Assembly (NCBI GenBank): GCA_029782335.1
Contig: JAKOVA010000023.1
Coordinates: forward strand, 1-45,704
DNA: 45,704 bases
Direction of reading: 5' to 3'
Source: Actinomycetes bacterium
GTDB taxonomy: Bacteria > Actinomycetota > Acidimicrobiia > Acidimicrobiales > Microtrichaceae
Under the pieces are notes generated by a model. That model made no database searches, was not told where the DNA came from, and saw only the letters and a list, made by a program, of their open reading frames with translations. A program made the position numbers and the translations under genes. Of this stretch, positions 19,072-28,022 are shown one piece after another. Numbering within the stretch: position 1 is the first letter of the stretch; every line of letters begins with the position of its first letter.

Positions 19072-20355
19072 TCATGAATTGCCTTCCTCTGACGGATCGC
19101 GCCCGCTCGTGACTCCGTCCCACAGCGCCGCAACCGGGACCGCCCACACACGCTCGCCGAGGCGGGCGGTCAGGGGGCCGGTGTGGAACAGGACGCCGCA
19201 TTGGAATCGATCGCCGAGGCGATCACTCAGGAACCTCAGGGCGCGCGCGTCGCGCTGGTTGACGGTTCGGGCCGACTTCACCTCGATCGCAATCGCAGTG
19301 CCGTCAGGGCGCTCGATGATGATGTCGACCTCGATACCGGAGCGATCTCGGAAGTGGTTGAACGTCAACGCCTCGTCGATCGCGGTCGCTTGACGCATCA
19401 GCTCTGCGAGCACGAAGGATTCGAGGAACGCACCGCCCATCGCCGACGAACCGAGCCGCTGCGCCGAGAGCGACAGCACGCCCGTGGCGAGCCCCGTATC
19501 GGCGACGTGGACTTTCGCCCGATGTCCGGTCTTCGCGGAGACGCCAACCGTCCAGCCAGGCAGCTCGGTCGTGAGGTACAGGCGCTCGAGCAGCCGCCGA
19601 TAGCTCGCCACCGTCGGCTGCGACACGTCGAGCGAACGAGCGAGTTCGGTGTTGACCCCTGTCGACGAGGTTCGCTGAGCGATCAGCCGATAGAGGCGTG
19701 ATAACGCGCCGGAATGACGGATGTCGACGAGGTCGGGCAGGTCTCGATCGGTCACGGTTGCGAGGTAGCTCGCGAACCATCGAGTTCGCTGGGTCGGCGT
19801 GGCACGTCGGAGGGCAGCCGGGTACCCGCCCGCCGCAACCACTTCGAAGACATCGCTACGCCTGAGTTCGGTCCGGAAGTTGCGAGGCTCGCCCCCTTCG
19901 AGTAGTTCAGCCAGCCATCGCTGCTTCGCACCGAGCGTCTCGGCCGCAGCGAGCGGCATCAGCGAGAGCCGATGCGCTCGACCAGTGAGCGTCTCGGTCC
20001 CGGGTGGGAGCAGGAAGGAGCTCACCGATCCGGTGAGCAGGAAGCGCCCTGCACCACCTTCGCGGTCAACGACGCGCTTGACGTACGAGAGCACTTCGGG
20101 CGCTCGGTGGAATTCATCGATGGCGACGAGTCCCGGCGATGCCAACGCCGTGCCGACATCCTCCCGAACGAGCCTGAGCACGCTGTCGTCGTCGAGATCG
20201 AGGACGACAGCGCGACGTCGCTTGGCGATGGAGCGCAGCATCGTGGACTTACCGGATCCGCGCGGGCCTTCGAGCAGTATCACCGGCTCCTCGTCGAGCA
20301 GGTCGTCGACGAACGGTTCCGCCCACCGCGGCACGTGCTCGATCGTGGGGATCAC
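19072..20355 (-). CDS. AAA-family ATPase with DUF4143 domain
   Basis: This 427-residue protein begins with an AAA_14-type ATPase: Walker A LLEGPRGSGKST near residues 28-39, Walker B LVAIDEFHRA near 76-85, and sensor LLTGS. A winged-helix-like segment follows (TSSTGVNTELARSLDVSQPT). The C-terminal DUF4143 region ends in GIEVDIII...IAIEVKSA, a PD-(D/E)xK-like nuclease core. The family is widespread, patchy and of unknown function, and often looks mobile. The GTG at 20355 has TAGGCT 7 nt upstream, and a 23-bp tandem repeat array starts 25 bp upstream. It stands alone between a glycosylase and mdh, so it may be an accessory insertion. Confidence 0.85.
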   Translation of the reverse strand: MIPTIEHVPRWAEPFVDDLLDEEPVILLEGPRGSGKSTMLRSIAKRRRAVVLDLDDDSVLRLVREDVGTALASPGLVAIDEFHRAPEVLSYVKRVVDREGGAGRFLLTGSVSSFLLPPGTETLTGRAHRLSLMPLAAAETLGAKQRWLAELLEGGEPRNFRTELRRSDVFEVVAAGGYPAALRRATPTQRTRWFASYLATVTDRDLPDLVDIRHSGALSRLYRLIAQRTSSTGVNTELARSLDVSQPTVASYRRLLERLYLTTELPGWTVGVSAKTGHRAKVHVADTGLATGVLSLSAQRLGSSAMGGAFLESFVLAELMRQATAIDEALTFNHFRDRSGIEVDIIIERPDGTAIAIEVKSARTVNQRDARALRFLSDRLGDRFQCGVLFHTGPLTARLGERVWAVPVAALWDGVTSGRDPSEEGNS

Positions 20356-20362
20356 GCCGACC

Positions 20363-20368
20363 AGCCTA
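20363..20368 (-). promoter_or_regulatory. -10 box of the DUF4143 ATPase gene
   Basis: TAGGCT on the minus strand lies 7 nt before the GTG start. With a 17-bp spacer the -35 position falls inside the first, degenerate 23-bp repeat. Confidence 0.4.
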
Positions 20369-20379
20369 GCCAGAGTTGA

Positions 20380-20460
20380 AGAATCGTCCTGCCTCTATTT
20401 ATAGGATCGTCCCTCCCGTACTTGCAGGATCGTCCCTCCCATACTTACAGGATCGTCTAC
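20380..20460. repeat. 23-bp tandem repeat array upstream of ATPase
   Basis: There are about three and a half units. Unit 1 (20380-20402) matches the next at 15 of 23 positions. Units 2 (20403-20425) and 3 (20426-20448) match at 21 of 23. A 12-nt partial unit follows (20449-20460). The core is AGGATCGTCC. Each complete unit on the minus strand includes GGAGGG or GAGGC-like purine runs. The array sits at the -35 side of the ATPase promoter, as an operator or activator array would. A 15-codon frame on the minus strand (20395-20442) runs through it and is probably incidental. Confidence 0.85.
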
Positions 20461-20520
20461 ACGCATCCCGGCAGACACCACCGATCCACCAACAGACCGG
20501 ACAAGCACTGGCGCTACCAG

Positions 20521-20550
20521 GGCACCTGGTTCAGCGAAATCCCAGGTGCC
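20521..20550 (-). terminator. hairpin downstream of mdh
   Basis: GGCACCTGG and CCAGGTGCC form a perfect 9-bp stem with a 12-nt loop, starting 8 bp past the mdh stop. It also separates mdh from the ATPase promoter. Confidence 0.55.
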
Positions 20551-20558
20551 GCTCAAGA

Positions 20559-21548
20559 TCAGATCAGGCCGAGTTCCTGGACTGCTTCACGCTCCGAGAC
20601 CAACTCCGCCACCGACGCATCGATCCGCGCCCGGCTGAAGTCGTCGATCTCGAGGCCGGTGACGATCTCGTAGTTACCATCCCGGCAGACGCAGGGGAAC
20701 GAGGAAATGACACCCTCGGGGACGTCGTAGCTCCCATCGGAGGGGATCCCCATCGACACCCAGTCGCCCTCGGGCGTGCCGAGGTGCCAGCTCCGGATGT
20801 GATCGATCGCCGCGTTGGCTGCCGATGCAGCCGAGGACAGTCCACGCGCCTTGATGATCGCCGCGCCACGTTGTGCGACGGTCGGAATGAAGTCGTTCTC
20901 GATCCACGCTTCGTCTGCGATCACCTCGGCGGCGTTGCGGCCACCGACCTCGGCGTGGAACACGTCGGGATACTGGGTCGCCGAATGGTTCCCCCAGATC
21001 GTCATCTTCGTGACGTCGTTGATGCTGACACCCGCCTTCGTCGCGAGCTGCGCCTTCGCACGGTTGTGGTCGAGGCGCGTCATTGCGGTGAAGCGACCCG
21101 GATCGAGGCCCTTGGCGTTGGACATCGCGATCAGGGCGTTGGTGTTGGCGGGGTTACCGACGACGAGGACCTTGACGTCACGCTTGGCGGAGGCGGCAAG
21201 CGCTTCACCCTGCGGCTTGAAGATCCCACCGTTCGCGGACAACAGGTCGGAGCGCTCCATGCCCTCCTTGCGGGGCATGGCACCCACGAGCAACGCGACG
21301 TCGGCGTCGCCGAACGCGACATTGGGGTCATCAGTGCGGACGGTGCCGGCGAGCAGCGGGAACGCACAGTCGTCGAGTTCCATCGTGACGCCCTCGAGCG
21401 CTCCGAGCGCGGGCGTGATCTCCAACATCTGCAAGATGACCGGCTGGTCGTCGCCCAGCATCGCACCACTCGCGATGCGGAATAGCAGCGAGTAACCGAT
21501 CTGACCGGCAGCACCGGTGACCGCGACGCGGAGAGGGGACTTGCTCAC
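20559..21548 (-). CDS. mdh: malate dehydrogenase
   Basis: This 329-residue enzyme interconverts malate and oxaloacetate with NAD. The N-terminal [21 protein letters not shown] is the nucleotide-binding loop of the MDH-type (cytosolic-like) clade. Active-site residues appear in the substrate loop [13 protein letters not shown] with its Arg residues, in VGNPANTNA, in [11 protein letters not shown], and in the catalytic His region [11 protein letters not shown]. The GTG start follows GGAGG by 6 nt. It is monocistronic here, with hairpins on both sides. It belongs with sdhCAB, icd and sucCD as a TCA-cycle enzyme. Confidence 0.96.
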   Translation of the reverse strand: MSKSPLRVAVTGAAGQIGYSLLFRIASGAMLGDDQPVILQMLEITPALGALEGVTMELDDCAFPLLAGTVRTDDPNVAFGDADVALLVGAMPRKEGMERSDLLSANGGIFKPQGEALAASAKRDVKVLVVGNPANTNALIAMSNAKGLDPGRFTAMTRLDHNRAKAQLATKAGVSINDVTKMTIWGNHSATQYPDVFHAEVGGRNAAEVIADEAWIENDFIPTVAQRGAAIIKARGLSSAASAANAAIDHIRSWHLGTPEGDWVSMGIPSDGSYDVPEGVISSFPCVCRDGNYEIVTGLEIDDFSRARIDASVAELVSEREAVQELGLI

Positions 21549-21572
21549 GACGATCCTCCAGGGGGTGAGGCA

Positions 21573-21588
21573 CCGGCGACGCCGCCGG
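21573..21588 (-). terminator. hairpin between the GGDEF gene and mdh
   Basis: CCGGCG and CGCCGG form a 6-bp stem with a 4-nt loop in the 91-bp gap. It is a weak candidate terminator for the diguanylate cyclase gene. Confidence 0.3.
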
Positions 21589-21639
21589 CGGGCCGAGGCG
21601 AGGTTACCGAGGGCTCCGGGGGAGCGTCGAACGCCGCCC

Positions 21640-22797
21640 TCAGGCCGTCATGACGCAGTCGCGCCCGTTGCTCTTCGCCTCGTACATCGCCTCGTCAGCA
21701 CGGCCGAGGGCGTCCGAGAGTTGTTCGGTCCACACGTTGCACTCGGTGACGCCAACCGAGATCGTGAGCCGCACACGGCCGGCGGGTACCTCGATCCGCA
21801 GCGCAGCGACCCGGGCACGCAGTCGCTCCGCCGCCTCCCGCGCCCGGCGCGGATCGGCGCCCGGCATGAGGACCGCGAACTCCTCGCCACCGAGCCGACC
21901 CACGACATCGATGCGGCGAACCTGTTCGGCGAGCGTGTCCGACAGCACCCGAAGGACCTCGTCTCCCGCCGCGTGACCGTGCGTGTCGTTGATCCACTTG
22001 AAATGGTCGACGTCGATCAGCATCAGCGACATCGGCTGATGGGTCCGCTGACAGCGAATGAACTCGTCGCGGGCCTGCTCCTCGAAGTGCCGACGGTTCG
22101 CGATCTTCGTCAACGGGTCGGTGTTCGCCTTCTCTATGAGGTCGACCTCGGTGCGTTCGCGCCGCGCCAACTCGGCACGAAGTCGCTCGTTCGCCATCTC
22201 GGCCGCGACTCCCCTGGAGAACGCCTGACGACGGGTGGTGCCGATGAGGACCGCCGCAGCCCACCCGACGGCGATCGTTCCGGCGAACACGCACGCAGCG
22301 GTGACCATCTCCGAGATGGGTGCGCCGGCGACGACCGCGCTCACCGCAACCCAGACCGCGGCGCCGCTGCCACAGACCGCCAGCGAGAACGGAATGCGAT
22401 TCGGCATCAAGATGATCAGCCCGATGAGCAGCGTTGCCATCTCGACGTGGGGCAGCCGTGAGGTGGTCACCTGGCTCAGCGCGACGAGGCCGAAACCCAC
22501 CACGAGCAGCCCGCATGCGCCGGAGATCAGGCCGTGTCGGGCCACCGTCGAGGGCTCTTGTCGCAACAGCCGTGCCAGGCCGAAACCCACGCAGGCGACG
22601 AGCGCCCGCACCGCGAGCGCACAGAAGAAGCGCACCCCGGCCCCCGCCAGGGCGAGGTCGGCCAACGCCAGGGGGATCGACAGGGCGCCGTAGAACGTGG
22701 CGGCGAACGCCGCCCAGTGCGCGAGCTCCGGCTCCGACGCGCTCCAGTAGCGACGTTCGACGAGCACGTCGTCGAACTCCGCGGTGAACGAGCTCAT
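21640..22797 (-). CDS. membrane-bound diguanylate cyclase (GGDEF)
   Basis: This is a 385-residue protein. About six hydrophobic helices fill residues 25-200, then a short coiled linker leads into a C-terminal GGDEF domain (about 225-380). The active site is intact as RLGGEEF near residue 302, and the product-inhibition I-site RRID lies five residues before it. It should make cyclic di-GMP from two GTP at the inner face of the membrane. The N-terminal membrane part is a MASE-like sensor of unknown signal. I prefer ATG 22797; a GTG at 22896 would add 33 residues and is possible. No phosphodiesterase or c-di-GMP receptor lies nearby. Confidence 0.88.
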   Translation of the reverse strand: MSSFTAEFDDVLVERRYWSASEPELAHWAAFAATFYGALSIPLALADLALAGAGVRFFCALAVRALVACVGFGLARLLRQEPSTVARHGLISGACGLLVVGFGLVALSQVTTSRLPHVEMATLLIGLIILMPNRIPFSLAVCGSGAAVWVAVSAVVAGAPISEMVTAACVFAGTIAVGWAAAVLIGTTRRQAFSRGVAAEMANERLRAELARRERTEVDLIEKANTDPLTKIANRRHFEEQARDEFIRCQRTHQPMSLMLIDVDHFKWINDTHGHAAGDEVLRVLSDTLAEQVRRIDVVGRLGGEEFAVLMPGADPRRAREAAERLRARVAALRIEVPAGRVRLTISVGVTECNVWTEQLSDALGRADEAMYEAKSNGRDCVMTA

Positions 22798-22919
22798 CGT
22801 GTCGCTCGCTCGTCGCTTCTTTCGCCGCTCTGGAATCAACGCCACATCCGTCAGTCGTCGAGCCTGCCCGCCAAGCTCATTGCGTGACGCTACCACCGCG
22901 TTCCGTGGTCATCTATGGG

Positions 22920-24725
22920 TCAATCGGACGAACTCTCCGAGCTGGTGTTCCCACGCCAGGACTCGTAGAGCCGGCTGTACACCCCGCCCTGATCGACGAG
23001 CTCCGCGTGCGGGCCCATCTCCACGATCCGGCCGTGGTCGAAGACGATGACCCAGTCAGCGGCTTCGGCGGTCGACAGCCGGTGGGCGACCGAGATCGTC
23101 GTTCGACCGCCCGCCAACCGCACGAGCGCATCGGCGAGCGCCCGCTCGGTTTCGGCGTCGACCGCGCTCGTCGCCTCGTCGAGGAGCAGAAGTCCGGCGT
23201 CGCTGAGCTGTGCCCGGGCCAACGCGACCAACTGGCGCTCACCGACCGACAGATTGTCGCCACGCTCGCCCACGTCGGTCGCGAGCCCGTCAGGAAGCCG
23301 CTCGAGCCACCAACCCAGCCCAAGATGCCGGAACGCCGCCTCAACTTCGGCGTCGCTCGCCTGCGGGCGGCCGAGACGGACGTTCTCGGCGACCGTGTTC
23401 TGAAAGAGGAACCCGTCTTGTGGGACGAGCCGGATCGCCGTCGCCCGCGCTGATGCGGCAACGTCACGGAGGTCGACGCCCCCGATGCGGATCCGGCCCT
23501 CGGTCGGATCCGCGAGCCGGCACAGCAACTTCGCCAAGGTCGTCTTGCCCGAGCCCGTCTCACCGACGATCGCCACGTTGGTCCCCGCCGGGATCGAGAC
23601 GCTCACGTCACGGAGCACCAGCGGGCCGTCGTGATACGCGAACGACACCCCCTCGACGTCGATGGACAACGGCCCCGACGGCACCGGGACGGGATGAGCG
23701 GGATCGAGCACCTCGACCGGTTCCTCCAGCAAGTCGAGAATCTTCCGCCATCCGGCCATCGCCGTCTGCGTCTGATCCAGGACCTCGCCGATCTCCCCGA
23801 TCGGGGTGAGCAGCATCGTGACGAGGAACAACACGGCGACCACCGTCCCTCGCGTCAAGCCCCACTCCGGCCCCCACCAGACCCCGACCCCGATCACGGC
23901 ACCGACGGCGATCGCGCCCACCAGATCCGACAGAGCGAACATCACCGAGAAGAAGCCGGCGGCACGCATGTTCGCTCGGTACTGGTCGTCGATCGCGGCC
24001 CGGATCCGACCGAAGGTCGAACGGCCGATGCCGTACGCCCGGATGACCGCCGCTCCCATCACCGCCTCGGAGATCTCGGTCAACGTGGTGGCGACCGCGC
24101 TGCGCTGCCAGTCATAGGCAGCAAGTTGGCGTCGCTGGAGAAACCGCATCGCGGGAAGGACCGGCAGGAAGATCAGCACGGTCACCACGGTGAGTTGCCA
24201 GCTGTAGATCGCCAGGACGACCAGCACCACGGCGATCGTGATGCCGTTGATGATCCACGACATGGCACCCCACTGGGCGAACTGGGCGAGGGTCACCACG
24301 TCGCTGGTCACACGTGTGACGAGCTCACCGCGTTTGGCCTCGTTGTGGTGCGCGATTGCCAGCCGGTGCACATGCGCGAAGGTTCGGGTTCGGAGGTCGA
24401 ACAGAAAGTCCTGGGCGCTGCGCACCAGGCGCAGATAGACGAGCCGGTTCAACAGGATCACCAAGAGGGTCGCGACCGCCGCGACGCCGCTCGTCCAATA
24501 GACGAACCCGGCTCGGAACCCACCGCTGAAGCCGTGGTCGAGGATCTGGCGAAGGGCGATCGGCACGATCAGCTTCCCGGCCGCGCTCAACACCGCGAGA
24601 CCGAGGCTGGAGCGCAACCCCGCACGGAGCCCGGGGCTGCCCGCCAAGCCGCGCCGCAGGATCGCGACCGCACCCTGCTCGGGAGCCTCCTCGGCCTTCG
24701 GGTTCTCAACCGCTCCCACGGTCAC
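22920..24725 (-). CDS. heterodimeric ABC exporter, catalytic-site subunit
   Basis: This 601-residue half-transporter has six transmembrane helices (about residues 40-330) fused to an ABC ATPase. Walker A is GETGSGKTT (near 385), the signature is the variant LSVGERQ, Walker B is LLLLDEATSAVD with the catalytic Glu, and the switch His is in SVAHRLST. The preceding gene has Asp in place of the catalytic Glu but a perfect LSGGQ, so the two form a heterodimer with one consensus and one degenerate ATP site, as in BmrCD and TM287/288. The GTG start overlaps the upstream stop as GTGA. It probably exports lipids, drugs or peptides; the substrate is unknown. Confidence 0.93.
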   Translation of the reverse strand: MTVGAVENPKAEEAPEQGAVAILRRGLAGSPGLRAGLRSSLGLAVLSAAGKLIVPIALRQILDHGFSGGFRAGFVYWTSGVAAVATLLVILLNRLVYLRLVRSAQDFLFDLRTRTFAHVHRLAIAHHNEAKRGELVTRVTSDVVTLAQFAQWGAMSWIINGITIAVVLVVLAIYSWQLTVVTVLIFLPVLPAMRFLQRRQLAAYDWQRSAVATTLTEISEAVMGAAVIRAYGIGRSTFGRIRAAIDDQYRANMRAAGFFSVMFALSDLVGAIAVGAVIGVGVWWGPEWGLTRGTVVAVLFLVTMLLTPIGEIGEVLDQTQTAMAGWRKILDLLEEPVEVLDPAHPVPVPSGPLSIDVEGVSFAYHDGPLVLRDVSVSIPAGTNVAIVGETGSGKTTLAKLLCRLADPTEGRIRIGGVDLRDVAASARATAIRLVPQDGFLFQNTVAENVRLGRPQASDAEVEAAFRHLGLGWWLERLPDGLATDVGERGDNLSVGERQLVALARAQLSDAGLLLLDEATSAVDAETERALADALVRLAGGRTTISVAHRLSTAEAADWVIVFDHGRIVEMGPHAELVDQGGVYSRLYESWRGNTSSESSSD

Positions 24726-26491
24726 GGTCGATGCTCCGTCTCGTACGCGCGCACCAGAGCCCGGTAGCCCGCGAGCGTGTCGAGCAGCTCGTCGTGGGTT
24801 CCGAGGCCCGCCACCCGACCGTCTTCCAGGTACAGCACCCGGTCGGCGAGGCGGATCGTCGAGAGCCGGTGTGCGACGATCAACAATGTCGTCCCACGGT
24901 GCTCCCGCAGGCCGCTCAGGATCTGCGCCTCGATCGTCGGGTCGACCGCGGAGGTCGCGTCGTCGAGGAGGAGCACACGGGGGTGACGCACGATCGCTCG
25001 CGCCAGGGCGACCCGCTGCCGCTGGCCACCCGAGAGGGTGACGCCCCGCTCGCCCACGACGGTGTCCCACCCTGCCGCGACTTCCGGAATGAACCGCGTG
25101 ACCTGGGCGAGCTCCGCGGCGCGCTCCACCGCTTCCCCATCCGCGTCGCCGAGACCGACGTTGTGACGCAGGGTGTCAGCGAACAGGAACGATTCCTGGA
25201 ACACGAGCGCGATCGCCGCCCGGAGCGCCACGACATCGATTCGTCGTGCATCAATCCCGCCGATCTGCACCGTGCCGGCGTTCGGTTCGAGGAGCCGGTT
25301 CAGAAGCTGGACGAGCGTGCTCTTTCCAGAGCCGGTCGAGCCGACGATCGCGAGCGTCTCCCCCGGCGCGACCTCGAAACTCACCCCGGCGAGCACGAGC
25401 TCCTCGTCGTACGCGAAATGCACGTCGCACAACTCGACCCCGAGGGGGCCATCCGGCAAGGGGAGCGGATGATCTCCGACGTAGGGGACATGGTCCCCTA
25501 CCGCAGCGACCGCGTCGATGCGATCGACGGAGGTGACCGCGCGGGGGAGCTCCTCGAGGAAGTAGCCGAAGATCCGCATGGGGAAGCCCAGGATCGAGAA
25601 CAGCAGACCCGCCTGCACCAAGTCACCGGGGGTTGCGGCACCCTGCTGGATCCTCCAACCACCGACGACGAACAGCAGCAACGTGCCGAGGTTCGGGAGT
25701 GCGTCGAGGAGCGGGTCGAAGGTGGCTCGGATCGTGCCGACCTCGAGGTCGACGTCACGCAGCTCTGCGGCGCGTTCGGAGAAGCGGAGCGACTCGGCGT
25801 CCTCCAATCCCAACGTCTTGACGACGAGCGCACCGTCGAAGCTCTCATGGGCGACACCGGAGACCTCGCCGAGCAGTTGCTGGGAGCGGAACACCGGTTG
25901 CTCGACACGGCGCGTGTACCAACGGTTGAGCATCGTCAGCGCCGGGAACAGGACGATCGCGACGGCGGCGAAGGTCCAGTCGACCATGACGAGGCTGACC
26001 AGGGCGAACACGGCGAGCGCGACGACTCCGATCGAAAAGGGCAGCGGCCGAATCGAGGTGGTCGTCCCGACGACGTCGGCATCCGCGTGCGCGAGGAGTT
26101 CTCCGGTGGGTCGGTCGTTGTAGAAGTCGAGCGGTACCCGGAGGTACTTGTCGGCGACGACGACGCGCAGGCTGCGCTGCATCCGCGCTTCGACCATCGC
26201 CGCGAAGTAGCGACGCACGATGATCGACAGGGCCCGCAACACCCCGAGACCCGCCACGATGCCGATTCCCGCCCAGACCGTCGCTGCGGTGACGCCGTCG
26301 CGGAAGGCCGGCGTGATGACCCGATCGGTCACGCGGCCGATCGCGAGCGGAACGGCCACTGCGGCGGCCGAGAAGGTCACTGCCCCGATGACCGACACGG
26401 CGAACGGCACCGGGTGCGTGCGCATGAACCGCCACACCAACCGCGCCCCGCGGCGATAGATCTCCGGCGACTCCGACACTTGCCCCCTCAC
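24722..26491 (-). CDS. heterodimeric ABC exporter, degenerate-site subunit
   Basis: This 589-residue half-transporter has six membrane helices (about 20-310) and an ATPase domain with Walker A GSTGSGKST (near 382), signature LSGGQRQRVALARA, Walker B VLLLDDATSAVD, and His in LIVAHRLST. Asp replaces the catalytic Glu after Walker B, the mark of the degenerate half of heterodimeric exporters. Its intact LSGGQ completes the partner's active site. Start choice is uncertain: GTG 26491 is used here, while GTG 26479 has GAGGGGG just upstream. It is first in a two-gene operon and divergent from the amidase gene across 31 bp. Confidence 0.92.
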   Translation of the reverse strand: MRGQVSESPEIYRRGARLVWRFMRTHPVPFAVSVIGAVTFSAAAVAVPLAIGRVTDRVITPAFRDGVTAATVWAGIGIVAGLGVLRALSIIVRRYFAAMVEARMQRSLRVVVADKYLRVPLDFYNDRPTGELLAHADADVVGTTTSIRPLPFSIGVVALAVFALVSLVMVDWTFAAVAIVLFPALTMLNRWYTRRVEQPVFRSQQLLGEVSGVAHESFDGALVVKTLGLEDAESLRFSERAAELRDVDLEVGTIRATFDPLLDALPNLGTLLLFVVGGWRIQQGAATPGDLVQAGLLFSILGFPMRIFGYFLEELPRAVTSVDRIDAVAAVGDHVPYVGDHPLPLPDGPLGVELCDVHFAYDEELVLAGVSFEVAPGETLAIVGSTGSGKSTLVQLLNRLLEPNAGTVQIGGIDARRIDVVALRAAIALVFQESFLFADTLRHNVGLGDADGEAVERAAELAQVTRFIPEVAAGWDTVVGERGVTLSGGQRQRVALARAIVRHPRVLLLDDATSAVDPTIEAQILSGLREHRGTTLLIVAHRLSTIRLADRVLYLEDGRVAGLGTHDELLDTLAGYRALVRAYETEHRP

Positions 26492-26505
26492 GGTTTCGAC
26501 CGCCG

Positions 26506-26515
26506 AAGCTACCCT
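26506..26515. promoter_or_regulatory. overlapping divergent -10 boxes
   Basis: On the plus strand TACCCT (26510-26515) lies 7 nt before the amidase ATG. On the minus strand TAGCTT (26511-26506) lies 14 nt before the ABC exporter GTG at 26491. The two hexamers share two bases, so the promoters may compete. Confidence 0.4.
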
Positions 26516-26522
26516 CCCGTCG

Positions 26523-27980
26523 ATGAGCGATCTCCATGAGTTCGACCGCCTCGATGCGGTGGCGACCGCCGACGCGATCCGCAACGGACGCCTCCACCCG
26601 CGAGATGCCGTCGATGCCGCGATCGCCCGGATCGAGGCCGGCAACCCGGCGCTGAACGCGGTGATCGTCGAGCGGTTCGAGCAGGCACGCCGCGAAGCGG
26701 AGGGTCCGCTCCCCGACGGACCGTTCCGGGGCGTCCCGATCCTGCTCAAGGACCTCAACGGCCAGATGGCGGGTGAACCGAACTACTTCGGAACCCGGTT
26801 CCTCAAGGCGATCGACGCCCGGGCCGCAGAGGATTCCTACGTGGTCTCGCGCCTGCGACGGGCGGGCTTCGTGATTCTCGGCAGAACCAACACACCCGAG
26901 TTCGGGTCGTCCGCGATCACCGAGCCGGCCTCCTTCGGCCCGACACGGAACCCTTGGAACCTCGATCACACCCCGGGTGGTTCATCCGGCGGCTCCGCGG
27001 CGGCGGTCGCCGCGGGGTTCGTCCCGGTTGCGCACGCCTCCGACGGAGGGGGCTCGATCCGCATCCCCGCCGCGTGTTGCGGCCTGTTCGGCCTGAAACC
27101 GTCCCGCGGGCGCATTAGCCGCGGACCTCAGGCCGGCGAAGGGTGGGCCGGTGCCTCGACCGACGGATGTCTCAGTCGAACGGTCCGAGACGCGGCGGCG
27201 GTGCTCGATGTGCTCGCCGGCCCCGAACCCGGCGACCCCTACGTCGCACCGCCACCCGAGCGACCGTTCGCTGCTGCTGCCAGCGAGCCGGTCCGCCGCC
27301 TCCGTATCGGGGTGATGGACCGAACACCGGGCAGCGAGGGCAACGCCGACTGCATCGCAGCGGTCGCCCGACTCCGTGCCCTGCTGAGCGATGCCGGCCA
27401 TGAGGTCGTCGACGCCCATCCTGAGGCGATGACCGAGACGCAATTCGGCGCCCACTACGGGACGCTGTTGATGGTTGCGGCGGCGCAACAGTTCGACTTC
27501 TGGTCCAACGAGTTGGGCCGTGAACTCGGAGCCGATGACCTCGAGCCGACCAACCTGGCGTTCGCTGCGCTCGGCCGCGAGATCAGCGGGGCGAAGTATC
27601 TCGAGGCGCTCAACTGGCTTCACGCATGGACTCGCCGGATGGCACGCTTCTGGACGTCCGTCGAACGCGGTGGCGACGGCTTCGACCTGCTGGTCACGCC
27701 CACCCTGTCGCGCCCACCGGTGCGTATCGGTGAACTGGTTCCAGACCCGACAGATCCCGCCCCGATCATGGCGGAGGTCGGTCGGTGGGTGGCGTTCACC
27801 CCGCAGTTCAACGTGACGGGTCAGCCCGCGATGAACGTTCCGGTCTACTGGAACGACGCGGGTCTTCCCGTCGGTGTCCAGGTCGTCGGAGCGGCCTTCG
27901 GGGAAGGACTGCTGCTCGCGCTCGCCTCGCAGCTCGAGGCGAACGCCGGTTGGGTCGAACGCCGCCCGCCCGCGGCGTAA
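26523..27980 (+). CDS. amidase (amidase-signature family)
   Basis: This 485-residue hydrolase splits C-N amide bonds using a Ser-cisSer-Lys triad. Lys76 is in [10 protein letters not shown], the cis-Ser is in [10 protein letters not shown] (154/155), and the nucleophile Ser178 is in ASDGGGSIR. The glycine-rich signature and overall length are standard. It is not next to gatB or gatC and is longer in its C-terminal half than many GatA proteins, so it is more likely a catabolic amidase than the tRNA amidotransferase subunit. The -10 box TACCCT lies 7 nt upstream of the ATG. Substrate unknown. Confidence 0.92.
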   Translation: MSDLHEFDRLDAVATADAIRNGRLHPRDAVDAAIARIEAGNPALNAVIVERFEQARREAEGPLPDGPFRGVPILLKDLNGQMAGEPNYFGTRFLKAIDARAAEDSYVVSRLRRAGFVILGRTNTPEFGSSAITEPASFGPTRNPWNLDHTPGGSSGGSAAAVAAGFVPVAHASDGGGSIRIPAACCGLFGLKPSRGRISRGPQAGEGWAGASTDGCLSRTVRDAAAVLDVLAGPEPGDPYVAPPPERPFAAAASEPVRRLRIGVMDRTPGSEGNADCIAAVARLRALLSDAGHEVVDAHPEAMTETQFGAHYGTLLMVAAAQQFDFWSNELGRELGADDLEPTNLAFAALGREISGAKYLEALNWLHAWTRRMARFWTSVERGGDGFDLLVTPTLSRPPVRIGELVPDPTDPAPIMAEVGRWVAFTPQFNVTGQPAMNVPVYWNDAGLPVGVQVVGAAFGEGLLLALASQLEANAGWVERRPPAA

Positions 27981-27993
27981 CCGAACCGGTCGA

Positions 27994-28021
27994 CCACGCA
28001 CCGCCCGAGGGCGGTGTGTGG
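27994..28021. terminator. bidirectional hairpin, amidase/aldehyde dehydrogenase
   Basis: CCACGCACCGCC and GGCGGTGTGTGG form a 12-bp stem with one G-U pair and a 4-nt loop. It fills the 42-bp gap between the convergent stop codons. Confidence 0.65.
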
Positions 28022-28022
28022 A

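Noticed and set aside
19072-20355. Mobile element around the DUF4143 ATPase
   Set aside because: No terminal inverted repeats, target duplication, transposase or integrase is visible; composition is only slightly less GC-rich near 20380-20460.
20395-20442. 15-codon leader peptide inside the repeat array (minus strand)
   Set aside because: The 23-bp unit is not a multiple of three, the frame shifts between copies and stops 39 bp before the ATPase, and no attenuator structure is evident.
20380-20460. CRISPR array
   Set aside because: Units are tandem 23-bp copies with no unique spacers, and no cas gene is in the window.
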